From: Streptomyces sp. CNQ085 | Lineage (GTDB): Bacteria > Actinomycetota > Actinomycetes > Streptomycetales > Streptomycetaceae | Assembly: GCF_022614595.1 (NCBI RefSeq) | Contig: NZ_JAJFAU010000026.1 | Span: 4,980 to 42,188, forward strand | DNA: 37,209 nt | Reading direction: 5' to 3' | In this document: in pieces, positions 15,050-23,335 of the stretch | How the letters are laid out: each line of letters starts with the position of its first letter | Position numbering within the stretch: position 1 is the stretch's first letter | Notes under the pieces: generated by a model | Told to the model about the DNA's origin: nothing | Databases searched by the model: none | Seen by the model: the letters and a program-made list of their open reading frames with translations, nothing else | Translations under genes and position numbers: made by a program

Positions 15050-16114
15050 GTGGACGGTGCGGACGGTGCGGACGGCGGACGGCGGGCGTACATCGGGTCC
15101 TACACCTCGGCGGGCGGACACGGCATCACCACGGCCGCCGTCGACCCGGACACCGGGGCGCTGACGGTGCTGCACCACACGGATGCGGTACCCGACCCCT
15201 CCTACCTCGCGCCGGGGCCGGGCGGAGGGATGCTCTACGCGGTGAGCGAGACCGAGGACGGCCGCGCCGCCGCGCTGTCCCTGGCCGACCCCGACCGGCC
15301 GAGCCCCGCCGGGGCGCCGGTGCCTGTCGAAGGCGCCGGACCTGCCCATCTGACCTGTGCGGCCGGACAGTTGATCACCGCCAACTACACGTCGGGAAGT
15401 GTCAGCTCGCTGCCGCTGCGGCCCGACGGCACCCTCGGCGCACAGCCCGCCGTACTGCCCCACAGCGGCCGCGGGCCGGTACGCGGGCGGCAGGAGGGGC
15501 CGCACGCCCACGCCGTGGTCGCCGACGCCTCGTGGCGCTGGCTGCTGGCGGTCGACCTCGGCGCCGACTCGGTGTGGGTCTACCGGCTCGACCACGCCGC
15601 GGCCGCGCTCCGCCCGCACGGGCGGACGCCGCTGCGGCCCGGCAGCGGGCCCCGGCACCTGGCCTTCCATCCGCGCGGCGACCGGGCGTACATCGTCAAC
15701 GAGCTGGTCTCCACCGTGGTCTGCTGCCGCTGGGACCGGACGAGCGGCGTTCTGGAGCCCGCGGGGGAGGTCGGCACGCTGCCGGCGGGTTCCGGGGCGG
15801 AAGGGAAGAACCATCCCTCGGAACTGGTGGTCTCCGCCGACGGCCGCTGGGCCTGGGCGGCCAATCGCGGACACGACAGTATCGCCGTGCTGGCCCTGGA
15901 GCCGCACGGCGAAGGCATGGAGCTGGTCACCACCGTCCCCTGCGGGGGGCACTGGCCGCGCGACCTGGCCCTGGACCCGGCCGGGCGCAGGCTCTACGCC
16001 GCCAACGAGCGGTCGGGCGACGTGACCTGGTTCGACGTCGAGCCGGGAACCGGGGTGCCGCACCGGGCGGGCTCGATCCAGGCGCCGGCCGCCACCTGCG
16101 TCGTCCTCTGCTGA
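15050..16114 (+). CDS. Lactonase-family seven-bladed beta-propeller protein
   Basis: A 354-residue protein of the Lactonase/6-phosphogluconolactonase (Pgl-like) propeller family. Blade signatures recur: YIGSYTSAGGHGITTAAVDP at the start, GPHAHAVVADASWRWLLAVD, GPRHLAFHPRGDRAYIVNEL, NHPSELVVSADGRWAWAANRG and HWPRDLALDPAGRRLYAANE. No signal peptide is seen, so it is likely cytoplasmic. The GTG at 15050 is preceded by GGGAGAGGG and starts just before the conserved YIGSYT, which decides the start; in-frame sequence upstream is not protein-like. The start codon lies in a short GGACGGTGC direct repeat. Members may hydrolyse sugar lactones, but many are functionally untested. Confidence 0.85.
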   Translation: MDGADGADGGRRAYIGSYTSAGGHGITTAAVDPDTGALTVLHHTDAVPDPSYLAPGPGGGMLYAVSETEDGRAAALSLADPDRPSPAGAPVPVEGAGPAHLTCAAGQLITANYTSGSVSSLPLRPDGTLGAQPAVLPHSGRGPVRGRQEGPHAHAVVADASWRWLLAVDLGADSVWVYRLDHAAAALRPHGRTPLRPGSGPRHLAFHPRGDRAYIVNELVSTVVCCRWDRTSGVLEPAGEVGTLPAGSGAEGKNHPSELVVSADGRWAWAANRGHDSIAVLALEPHGEGMELVTTVPCGGHWPRDLALDPAGRRLYAANERSGDVTWFDVEPGTGVPHRAGSIQAPAATCVVLC

Positions 16115-16149
16115 GGGACCGGCCGGGGACCCGGCACGCCGCCCGGTCG

Positions 16150-16174
16150 CCCCGCGGCCCGGCGGGCCGCGGGG
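16150..16174. terminator. Bidirectional terminator hairpin
   Basis: CCCCGCGGCCC (16150-16160) and GGGCCGCGGGG (16164-16174) form a perfect 11-bp stem with a 3-base loop in the convergent gap between the lactonase-like and CbiX-like genes. Confidence 0.75.
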
Positions 16175-16187
16175 GGAAGGGCCTGGG

Positions 16188-17180
16188 TCAGTGGGCCTGC
16201 GCCCTCTGCGGCGACCGCTGGGCGATGCCGAGCTTCGCGGCGTAGGTGGAGGCCACCAGCCTGCCCACCGCCGTGTAGGAGCCCAGCGGTTCGGCGGCCC
16301 GGCAGTCGGCCTCCCGCGCGGCGGACTCCAGCAGGCCCTCGGGGATCTCGGGACCGATCAGGCAGGGAGCCAGGGCGAGCTGCTGGGAACCGGCCTCGCG
16401 CAACTGCTCGGCGGCGCGGGTGACGGCGCCCTCCTCGTCCAGCCCCGCGGACAGCACCGGCACCGCCAGGCGCGCGGCCAGCAGCATCCCGGTGATCCCG
16501 GCGGCCTGTACGGCCTCCTCACCGCCCATGGCGGCCAGGATGATGCCGTCGGCGGCGGTCGCCACGGTGAACAGCCGGGCGCGGTCGGCCCGGGCCAGCC
16601 CCGCCTCCGAGAGCTTGACGTGGACGGCCTCGGCCAGCAGCGGGTGCGGGCCGAGCACGTCGGTCAACTCGGCGCCGGAGCCGCTCTCGAGCACGGCCTG
16701 GCGTATCCGGCGCAGCTGCGCGCCGTCGGGCCCGGCCAGCAGGGGGACGACCACCCCGAGCGGGGCCTCCTCGATCCGGCGGCGGGCGGCCTCGGCCTCG
16801 GCCTCCACCTCGGCGGCCTCCGCACCGGCCTCCATCGCCTCGGCGGCGGCGGACTCGATGGCGGCCGTCGCCGCGGCGGCCCGGGAGGCGCGATCGGCCG
16901 CGGCCTGCGTCAGCACACTCTGGAGGGCGGGGAACTCGCCGTCGTCACCGTCCACGAAACCGACCCGGGCGTCGAGACCGGGCAGCTCGGAGCGGGCGAT
17001 GCTCAGGATCTCCTCGGCAAGGCTCCGGGAGGCGCCGGAGGGCACCCCGGGGACGGCCAGCACCAGAGCGGGCGCACCGTCAGGCGCCATGGCGGGCCGA
17101 GGACGGCGGTGCCGTCCGGGCTGGCGGGGACGCGGCATTCGTACGGGCAGGCCGTTCGCGGGCCCAGTGGGGGTGCTCAT
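16188..17180 (-). CDS. CbiX/sirohydrochlorin chelatase-like protein
   Basis: A 330-residue protein resembling actinobacterial sirohydrochlorin chelatases: after a Pro/Arg-rich head it has ALVLAVPGVPSGASRSLAEEI, VVVPLLAGPDGAQLRRIRQAV, LGPHPLLAEAVHVKLSEAG and the second-half VPVLSAGLDEEGAVTRAAEQL. In canonical CbiX/SirB the first motif is a His-containing LxGHGS that binds metal; here it is VPGVPSG and the His is absent, so chelatase activity is doubtful. Residues about 93-137 form an Ala/Glu-rich helix-like insertion that looks like a coiled coil. No sirohaem or nitrite reductase gene lies nearby. ATG 17180 is the start. Confidence 0.7.
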   Translation of the reverse strand: MSTPTGPANGLPVRMPRPRQPGRHRRPRPAMAPDGAPALVLAVPGVPSGASRSLAEEILSIARSELPGLDARVGFVDGDDGEFPALQSVLTQAAADRASRAAAATAAIESAAAEAMEAGAEAAEVEAEAEAARRRIEEAPLGVVVPLLAGPDGAQLRRIRQAVLESGSGAELTDVLGPHPLLAEAVHVKLSEAGLARADRARLFTVATAADGIILAAMGGEEAVQAAGITGMLLAARLAVPVLSAGLDEEGAVTRAAEQLREAGSQQLALAPCLIGPEIPEGLLESAAREADCRAAEPLGSYTAVGRLVASTYAAKLGIAQRSPQRAQAH

Positions 17181-17340
17181 GGCGCCGCATGCTAATGCCT
17201 TGACGAGTTTGGCTGTTCGGGCGGGGCGGAGGAGTGCCGGTCTGTCCCCTTTTGTTCAGCGTGTCGCGGTGACGAGTCCATTACGCCGCGTTGCGGAGGC
17301 GTGTTGCACGGTGTGTCCGCTTCCGTCTCCTCCTCCCCCC

Positions 17341-18357
17341 TCACCTGATGTGGAGAAGGACCGGATCCCGCGGCAGCCGCAGTGTGCCCCGGGCCAGCCG
17401 GGCGGCCAGGAGCAGGGCTCCGGCCAGGGGGTCCCCCGCCGCCGGAACGGTCCGGGTGTGCGGCAGCCGTACGGCCAGCTCCCGCCGCAGGGGGGCGAGC
17501 AGCGGCTCGCCGATCCGGAAGAGTCCGCCGGTCAGAGCGACGAGGCTGTCCCGGGCCCCCGGGCAGACGGCGGCGGCGCTTTCGGCGATGTGAACGGCCG
17601 CCTCCTCGACGATGCGCGCCGACACCGGGTCCCGGTCGGCGCATCCGGCCACCTCCGGGGCGAACGAGGCGAGCACCGCCGGGCGGTCGGTGCGCGGATA
17701 CAGCTTCCCCGGCAGAAAGGCCGCGGGGCCGAAGAGGGCCTCGGCGCGGGCGAGCAGCGCGGCCGAGCCGTCCGTCCGGCGGTCGTGGGCGCGCATCGCC
17801 GCCTCCAGCCCGGCCCGGCCGATCCAGGCGCCGCCGCCGCAGTCGCCCAGCAGATGACCCCAGCCGTCGGCGCGCCGCCAGGAACGCAGGTCCGTACCCG
17901 TCGCGATCATCCCGGTCCCGGCGGCGACCACGGCGCCGGGCCGCTCGCCCAGGGCTCCGGCGTACGCGGTCACGGCGTCGGCGGCCAGCGCCGTGCACCG
18001 GGCACCCAGCTCCCGGGCGAACGCCTCCGGCAGCATGGCGCGCAGTTCGCCGCCGAGCGTCGCCATGCCCGCCGCCCCCACGCACACGGCGTCGATCCGG
18101 AGTCCGGCCGCGCCCGTCCCGGCGGCGTGCGGATCGGCGGCGGCCAGCAGGGAGCGGGCCCGGGGCAGCGCCAGCTCCAGCAGATGGGCCGCGTCGATGC
18201 CCGCGGGGCCGGTGCGCACCGGAGAGTCCGCGGCGGCGGTGCCCACCGGGCCCGGCGTCGCCGCGCGGGCGTCATCGCCGGCCCGGGCCAGGGCGAGGCG
18301 CAGGCCCGATCCGCCCGAGTCGATCCCCAGGACCCAGGGCGCCGGGCGGCCCGTCAC
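17341..18357 (-). CDS. N-acetylglucosamine kinase-like ATPase
   Basis: A 338-residue member of the BadF/BadG/NAGK ASKHA ATPase family. The phosphate-1 motif is [15 protein letters not shown] (about residues 9-23), phosphate-2 is [12 protein letters not shown], followed by [20 protein letters not shown] and the adenosine motif [11 protein letters not shown]. These are typical of cytoplasmic amino-sugar kinases phosphorylating GlcNAc; the substrate is by family only. GTG 18357 is the start, overlapping the ung stop by 4 bp (GTGA), so it is probably co-translated with ung. The 160 bp between it and the CbiX-like gene hold that gene's presumed promoter; nothing definite was seen. Confidence 0.8.
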   Translation of the reverse strand: MTGRPAPWVLGIDSGGSGLRLALARAGDDARAATPGPVGTAAADSPVRTGPAGIDAAHLLELALPRARSLLAAADPHAAGTGAAGLRIDAVCVGAAGMATLGGELRAMLPEAFARELGARCTALAADAVTAYAGALGERPGAVVAAGTGMIATGTDLRSWRRADGWGHLLGDCGGGAWIGRAGLEAAMRAHDRRTDGSAALLARAEALFGPAAFLPGKLYPRTDRPAVLASFAPEVAGCADRDPVSARIVEEAAVHIAESAAAVCPGARDSLVALTGGLFRIGEPLLAPLRRELAVRLPHTRTVPAAGDPLAGALLLAARLARGTLRLPRDPVLLHIR

Positions 18358-19031
18358 GGCAGGCGCCAGTCGACCGGCTCCCCGCCCTGCCGCACCAGCA
18401 GCTCGTTGGCCCGGCTGAATGGCCGCGACCCGAAGAACCCACGGTCCGCCGACATGGGGGAGGGGTGGGCCGACTCCACCGCCGGGTACGCCTCCAGCAG
18501 CGGCCGCAGGTTCCGGGCGTCCCGGCCCCACAGGACGGCCACCAGCGGCTTGCCGCGGGCCGCCAGAGCCCGGATCGCCTGCTCGGTGATCTCCTCCCAG
18601 CCCTTGCCCCGGTGCGCCGCGGGCCGACGCGGCGCGGTGGTCAGCGCCCTGTTGAGCAACAGGATGCCCTGCCGCGTCCACGGGGTGAGGTCACCGCAGG
18701 ACGGGCGGGGCGTCCCGAGGTCGCCGTGCAGTTCGCGGAAGATGTTCTCGAGGCTGCCGGGCAGCGGGCGCACCTCGGGTGCGACGGAGAAGCTCAGCCC
18801 GACGGCGTGGCCCGGTGTGGGGTAGGGGTCCTGGCCCACGATGAGGACCCGTACGTCGTCGAAGGGCTGCTGGAAGGCGCGCAGCACGTTCGGCCCGGCG
18901 GGCAGGTAGGTGCGCCCCGCGGCGATCTCCGCGCGCAGGAAGTCGCCCATCGCGGCGATGCGTCCGGCCACCGGCTCCAGTGCCTTGGCCCAGCCCGGTT
19001 CGAGGATCTCGTTCAACGGTCGTGCTGCCAC
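18354..19031 (-). CDS. ung: Uracil-DNA glycosylase
   Basis: A 225-residue family 1 uracil-DNA glycosylase. The water-activating loop is [17 protein letters not shown] with the catalytic Asp at residue 68, and the Leu/His intercalation loop is [14 protein letters not shown] near residue 189. [11 protein letters not shown] and [11 protein letters not shown] complete the family pattern. It excises uracil from DNA in base-excision repair. Length is normal. It is the first gene of a two-gene unit with the NAGK-like gene. Confidence 0.97.
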   Translation of the reverse strand: MAARPLNEILEPGWAKALEPVAGRIAAMGDFLRAEIAAGRTYLPAGPNVLRAFQQPFDDVRVLIVGQDPYPTPGHAVGLSFSVAPEVRPLPGSLENIFRELHGDLGTPRPSCGDLTPWTRQGILLLNRALTTAPRRPAAHRGKGWEEITEQAIRALAARGKPLVAVLWGRDARNLRPLLEAYPAVESAHPSPMSADRGFFGSRPFSRANELLVRQGGEPVDWRLP

Positions 19032-19122
19032 GGGCGGTCACTCTACTGGGTCGGTCCGCTGCCTCTCAGCCGATCGCACGCAACCGGCCGCCGCCCGCGC
19101 GGGCCGGTGCGGCGCCCCGGCG

Positions 19123-19797
19123 TCAAACAGCCCGGGTGTGCTGGTCGGGCGGGCGCACCGGACGCTCCGAGCCGAGCGCCCGTGCGGCGCGGAGCGTCGG
19201 TGCGGGTCTCGCAGCAGCTCCCGGCCGAGGAACACCGCGTCCGCCTCGCCGTTCTCGACCGTCTTCTCGGCCTGCTCCGGTTCGGTGATCAGCCCCACCG
19301 CCGCCACCGGCAGCCCCGTCTCGGCCCTGACGCGGGCGGCGGAGGGGGCCTGGTAACCGGGGCCGACGGGGATGCGCGCCCCCGGCACGGCGCCTTCGCC
19401 GGAGACGTCGGTCAGATCCGCACCGTGCTCGCGCAGCAGCGCGGCCGGCCGCACGGTCTCCTCGGGACTCCAGCCGCTCTCCGCCCGGTCGGTCGCCGAG
19501 ACCCGGACGAACAGCGGCAGTTCTCCGGGCCACACCTCCCGCACCGTGTCCGCGATCCTCGGGGCCGGGTGTGCGCGGTTCTCGAAGCTCCCGCCGCAGA
19601 CAGCCGTGCGCACCGTGAATCTCGGCGACCTCGAACCCGGCCTCCGGCGCCCGTCGCGCCGCTTCGGTGAACCGGTCGACCATGTCGTCGATCTGCTTCC
19701 GCGTCATCTCCAGCGGTACCGGACGACCCTCGGTGAAGGGCGGGGCGCTGGGGGCGACCGGCTGCCACCCGCCGTGGAGATCTCCGTCCGCGACGGT
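19123..19797 (-). pseudogene. Old Yellow Enzyme (NADH:flavin oxidoreductase) relic
   Basis: Three pieces of an OYE/YqjM-type enzyme follow each other in alternating frames. First HGGWQPVAPSAPPFTEGRPV and MVDRFTEAARRAPEAGFEVAEIHGAHG; then in another frame CGGSFENRAHPAPRIADTV, PLFVRVSATDRAESGWSPEE and ADAVFLGRELLRDP; then back in the first frame the C-terminal PDQHTRAV with a stop at 19123. The N-terminal ~120 residues are absent, and the stretch normally containing YLLHQFLSP...RTDEYGG between the first two pieces is deleted. The surviving 5' boundary abuts the stop of the DUF305 gene at 19801, suggesting a deletion ended there. Confidence 0.8.
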
Positions 19798-19800
19798 CCG

Positions 19801-20502
19801 TCAGGACATCGCACGCATCCGGTTGATCTCGGCCGTCTGCTGGACGGCCACGTCCCCGGCCATCTCCTGGACCTGGACGTCGCGGCCGTCGGCCGTCACG
19901 TCCCTGGCCATCGTCACCGCGCCCCGGTGGTGGGCGATCATCAGCTTCAGGAAGAGCCGGTCGAAGTCCTCGCCGCGGGCCTGCCGCAACTCGTCGAGCT
20001 GCTCCTCGGTCGCCATGCCGGGCATCGGCGCGCCGCCGTGGCCGCCGTGGCCGCCGTGCTCTCCGTGGTCCTGGTGGCCGCCCCCCTCGCCCTCGTCACG
20101 GCCGTTGCGCTTGAGCCAGGATCGCATCGCCGAGATCTCCGGGCCCTGGGCCGCCGCGATGCGGTCGGCGAGCCGGCGTACCTTGCCCGGTCCGGCGTGC
20201 TCCTCGGCCAGGTCGGTCATCACCAGCGCCTGCCGATGGTGCTCGATCATCCCCGTGACGTAGGAGAAGTCGGCCGCGCTGGGCTTGTCCCTGAGCGTCT
20301 CGCCCGCCTTCCGCGCCTCCTCCGGGGAGAGCGTCTCGGCGGCCTCGCCCGGCCTGCCGGGCGCGATCACGGACGGGCCGCCGCCGGGGGCCGCATCGTC
20401 CGGACCGTCCTCGCAGCCGGTCAGCGCCGTCAGCGCCGTCAGTGCCGCCAGGGCGGAGGCGAGCGCGCGGACGGGAAACCAGGATCTGTGACGGACGGTC
20501 AC
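19801..20502 (-). CDS. DUF305 lipoprotein with His-rich linker
   Basis: A 233-residue secreted lipoprotein. The signal peptide ends in lipobox LTGC (Cys near residue 30). Two DUF305 units follow: SYVTGMIEHHRQALVMTDLA and LFLKLMIAHHRGAVTMARD, each with the His-His motif of this ferritin-like family that includes copper-binding CopM. Between them is a Gly/His linker (GGGHQDHGEHGGHGGHGG) and MPGM, likely extra metal ligands (inference). An ATG at 20505 is only 1 base from GGAGGA, so the next codon GTG 20502 is the better start. It is divergent from the LVIVD-repeat gene; I expect co-regulation. Confidence 0.85.
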   Translation of the reverse strand: MTVRHRSWFPVRALASALAALTALTALTGCEDGPDDAAPGGGPSVIAPGRPGEAAETLSPEEARKAGETLRDKPSAADFSYVTGMIEHHRQALVMTDLAEEHAGPGKVRRLADRIAAAQGPEISAMRSWLKRNGRDEGEGGGHQDHGEHGGHGGHGGAPMPGMATEEQLDELRQARGEDFDRLFLKLMIAHHRGAVTMARDVTADGRDVQVQEMAGDVAVQQTAEINRMRAMS

Positions 20503-20605
20503 CATTCCTCCTGTGGCACGGGATACGCCGGTTCCCCGATCCTGGCACGGAACGCTCCGGCATGCGCGAATCCCGGCACGGAGGAACCGGTCACGCGTCC
20601 GTGTT

Positions 20606-20623
20606 CCCCTGTCGGAACAGGGG
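20606..20623. promoter_or_regulatory. Dyads between DUF305 and LVIVD genes
   Basis: CCCCTGT (20606-20612) and ACAGGGG (20617-20623) are perfect inverted repeats around CGGA, 77 bp before the LVIVD gene start. A second, wider dyad CCGGTTCC (20528-20535) / GGAACCGG (20583-20590) lies nearer the DUF305 start. The spacing in a divergent gap suggests operators. No metal-regulator box could be assigned. Confidence 0.45.
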
Positions 20624-20700
20624 TGCGAGAAGTCATACTGCCCGAGTCCGCGAGCCGCCCAACTCGGGGCGCTGCCAAGCGGATCGACAGAGAGGGATCA

Positions 20701-22182
20701 GTGACGTCGTTGCCCAGACCCCGTGCGCGGCGCAGACACCTCGGCGCGGCGGCGGTACTCGGCCTGCTGTCCACGCTCCTGGCCGCCGGACCGGCGGCGG
20801 CAATTCCCGACTCCGGTGACTCGCCGGCCACGTCCGGGAAGGTGTCGAAGCGGGACCGCGCGGAAGCCGAAGCCGCCGTCGACAGCGGCGGGATACCCGG
20901 CGTGGACGAGATCGTCCACAGCGGGAACGTCTCCCACCTGGCCAATCTGCCCAAGGGGGCGCTCAGGAGCCTCAACACGGACCTGGCCTTCCAGGACCGC
21001 TACGCCTTCGCCGGTAACTACGACGGCTTCACCGTCTACGACATCAGCCGCCCGAAGTCCCCGAAGGTCGTCAGCCAGGTCCTGTGCCCGGGAGGCCAGA
21101 ACGACATCTCCGTCTCCGGGGACCTGCTCTTCCTGTCCACCGACTCCTCGCGCAGCGACGACTCCTGCAACAGCACCGCCCAGTCGCCGACGGAGAAGAG
21201 CTCCTGGGAGGGCATCAAGGTCTTCGACATCAGCGACAAGCGGAATCCGCGGTACGTCGCGGCCGTCGAGACCGCCTGCGGCTCGCACACCCACACGCTG
21301 GTGCCCGACCGCGGGGACGTCTACGTCTACGTCTCTTCCTACTTCCCGGACGAGACCTTTCCCGACTGCCGGCCGCCGCACGACGGGATCTCCATCGTGA
21401 AGGTGCCGCGCGGGGCTCCCGAGAAATCATCGGTGATCGACTTCCCCGTCCTCTTCCCGGACGGCGGCAACCCCGGCCCGCCGGAGAACCCGGTCGCCAT
21501 GGTGCCGACCACCGGCTGCCACGACATCACCGCGTTCCCCGAGATGAGGATCGCCGCGGGCGCGTGCATGGGCGACGGCATCCTGATGGACATCTCCGAG
21601 CCGGCCGCGCCCCGCGTCATCGACCGGGTCCAGGACAACGAGAACTTCGCGTTCTGGCACTCGGCGACCTTCAACGAGAACGGCCGGAAGGTCGTCTTCA
21701 CCGACGAGCTCGGCGGCGGCGTCGGCGCCACCTGCAACGCGGAGGTCGGGGACAAGCGGGGCGCCAACGGCATCTACCACATCACCGGCAAGGGCGATCG
21801 GCGCGAGCTGGTGTTCAAGAGCTACTTCAAGATCCCCCGGCACCAGGCCGGGACCGAGAACTGCGTGGCCCACAACGGCTCGCTGATCCCGGTCAAGGGC
21901 CGGGACATCATGGTGCAGGCCTGGTACCAGGGCGGTGTCTCCTTCTGGGAGTTCACCGACTCCACCAGGCCCCGGGAGATCGGGTACTTCGAGCGCGGCC
22001 CGTACTCCGACCCCGACTCCATCGGCGGCTCGTGGTCGGCGTATCACTACAACGGCCACGTCTACTCAAACGACATCCAGATGGGCTTCGACGTCCTGCG
22101 GATCCGCGACCGGCGCACCGCCGGCGCCGAGCGCGTCCGGCTTGACGAGTTCAACGCCCAGACCCAGCCCGACTACCGCTGA
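20701..22182 (+). CDS. Secreted LVIVD-repeat beta-propeller protein
   Basis: A 493-residue exported protein. The N-terminus has an RARRRHLG twin-Arg-like head, a hydrophobic segment and an AAGPAAA cleavage region near residue 35. The body is a propeller of LVIVD-type repeats, with recurring strands such as YAFAGNYDGFTVYDISRP, GIKVFDISDKRNPRYV, GILMDISEPAAPRVIDRV and GVSFWEFTDSTRPREIGYF. Several paired cysteines suggest disulphides outside the cell. Function is unknown; propellers with this repeat are surface or secreted proteins. GTG 20701 is preceded by GAGAGGGATCA, which decides the start. It is divergent from the DUF305 gene, an association common in Streptomyces as I recall it. Confidence 0.85.
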   Translation: MTSLPRPRARRRHLGAAAVLGLLSTLLAAGPAAAIPDSGDSPATSGKVSKRDRAEAEAAVDSGGIPGVDEIVHSGNVSHLANLPKGALRSLNTDLAFQDRYAFAGNYDGFTVYDISRPKSPKVVSQVLCPGGQNDISVSGDLLFLSTDSSRSDDSCNSTAQSPTEKSSWEGIKVFDISDKRNPRYVAAVETACGSHTHTLVPDRGDVYVYVSSYFPDETFPDCRPPHDGISIVKVPRGAPEKSSVIDFPVLFPDGGNPGPPENPVAMVPTTGCHDITAFPEMRIAAGACMGDGILMDISEPAAPRVIDRVQDNENFAFWHSATFNENGRKVVFTDELGGGVGATCNAEVGDKRGANGIYHITGKGDRRELVFKSYFKIPRHQAGTENCVAHNGSLIPVKGRDIMVQAWYQGGVSFWEFTDSTRPREIGYFERGPYSDPDSIGGSWSAYHYNGHVYSNDIQMGFDVLRIRDRRTAGAERVRLDEFNAQTQPDYR

Positions 22183-22219
22183 GCCGGCCCGTGACCGCCT
22201 GAGCCGTTCGACATCACCC

Positions 22220-22247
22220 CCGGACACCGGACACCGGATACCGGACC
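22220..22247. repeat. Four-copy 7-bp repeat
   Basis: CCGGACA occurs twice exactly, then as CCGGATA and CCGGACC. It lies in the convergent gap after the LVIVD gene and again carries the CACCGG core seen at 5576 and 8961. Confidence 0.7.
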
Positions 22248-22266
22248 TCCGCAGCCGTGCCGCCGG

Positions 22267-22295
22267 GGTCCGGCCGTTGACCCCGCGGCCGGACC
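22267..22295. terminator. Bidirectional terminator hairpin
   Basis: GGTCCGGCCG (22267-22276) and CGGCCGGACC (22286-22295) form a perfect 10-bp stem with a 9-base loop between the convergent LVIVD and TetR genes. Confidence 0.7.
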
Positions 22296-22306
22296 GGCGC
22301 AGGGGT

Positions 22307-22966
22307 TCACAGCGGGCCCGACAGGGGCAGCAGCGAGCCCTGCCCGGACGGCTCCCCTCCGGAGGGGTCGGGAGGGAAGCCCAGCTCCCAGTCCAGCCCG
22401 TACCGCGCGAACAGCTCGGCGCGCAGCCTCGCCGACGGCATCGGCGCCCCGGGCAGCAGCACGGCCACCACCGCCCCCATGAGCAGTGCGCGCAGCAGCG
22501 GGTAGTCGGTGTCCGGGTCGTGCGAGCCGTAGCCGACGACGGCGTCGCGCAGCAGCCGGGCCAGCCGCTGCTGCTCGTCGCACTGGACGAAGCCCTCGTG
22601 CTGCAGGATCCCGGCCATGTGCGTGCGCATCAGCGTCGGCCGGTCACGGGCGAGGCCCAGGACCGCGTCGATCGCGCGGGCCAGCCCCTCCCGCCCGGCG
22701 TCCGGGCCCGCGGGCCGCGGTTCCCGGTCCAGGGTCTCGGCCAGGGTGAGGTGCATCAGCCGGTGGACGGCCGACTGGAGCAGCTGCCGCTTGCCCGGGA
22801 AGTAGTACGACACCAGACCCCGTGCGGAACCGGCCCGGTCCGCGATGTCCCCCAGGGTCGTCGCCTCGTATCCGCGCTCGTCGACGAGCTCCACCGTCGC
22901 CTGCAGCAACCGCTCGCGGGATCGCCTGCGCAATTCCTCATTGACCGATGCGCTGCGAGGGGACAT
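22307..22966 (-). CDS. TetR/AcrR family transcriptional regulator
   Basis: A 219-residue regulator. The N-terminal helix-turn-helix is RERLLQATVELVDERGYEAT then LGDIADRAGSARGLVSYYFPGK at residues about 16-60, the standard TetR DNA-binding fold. The C-terminal ligand-binding domain is helical with a large hydrophobic share (LRALLMGAVVAVLLPG). A GGAG ribosome site lies 8 bases from ATG. The 70-bp upstream region contains TATATT (23005-23000, reverse strand) as a likely -10 and a TGGC/GCCA dyad at 22988-23000, a plausible autoregulatory operator. No intact divergent target gene remains: the region beyond holds a HAD relic. Confidence 0.9.
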   Translation of the reverse strand: MSPRSASVNEELRRRSRERLLQATVELVDERGYEATTLGDIADRAGSARGLVSYYFPGKRQLLQSAVHRLMHLTLAETLDREPRPAGPDAGREGLARAIDAVLGLARDRPTLMRTHMAGILQHEGFVQCDEQQRLARLLRDAVVGYGSHDPDTDYPLLRALLMGAVVAVLLPGAPMPSARLRAELFARYGLDWELGFPPDPSGGEPSGQGSLLPLSGPL

Positions 22967-23035
22967 CCTGTTAACTCCTGCGTTGACTGGCTCAGGGCCA
23001 ATATACTCAGCGGTCTCCGGACGCCGACCGGCGAG

Positions 23036-23335
23036 TCACGGCGGTGTCCGGTCGGAAGCCGGTCTCGGGCGACGCGGGGGATCGCCCGAGACCGGCCCCT
23101 CTCCATCCCATCCGTACGGCTGCCCGCCCGGCCCGCTCAGCCGGCGCGGTCCACCGGGTCCAGAACTGGACGCAGTCCGTCGGGGCGCCGGTCGCAGCCC
23201 GGCAGGCACGGTGCGCGGGGAGGCGCCGCCGGGCAGCGCACCGGCCTCGTCGAGCACGGCGCGCAGCCAGTCGGCCGCCGGTTCGACGCGCAGCGGTGTC
23301 CAGGAGAAGTCGAAGAGAACGCCCCTGTTCACCAT
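23036..23335 (-). pseudogene. HAD-like phosphatase N-terminal relic
   Basis: The frame starts MVNRGVLFDFSWTPLRVEP and AADWLRAVLDEAGALPGG. This is the start of a HAD-superfamily hydrolase, where the nucleophile motif should read DxxGT (for example DFSGTL); here Gly is Trp and the following Leu is Pro. After about 40 residues the reading becomes Arg/Pro-rich nonsense to 23036, so the catalytic core is lost. Its ATG overlaps the PAP2 stop (ATGGTGA), so the gene was once translationally coupled to the PAP2 phosphatase. Confidence 0.5.

Noticed and set aside
22981..23007. Forward promoter TTGACT ... TATACT
   Set aside because: The spacer is only 13 bases and no intact forward gene follows.
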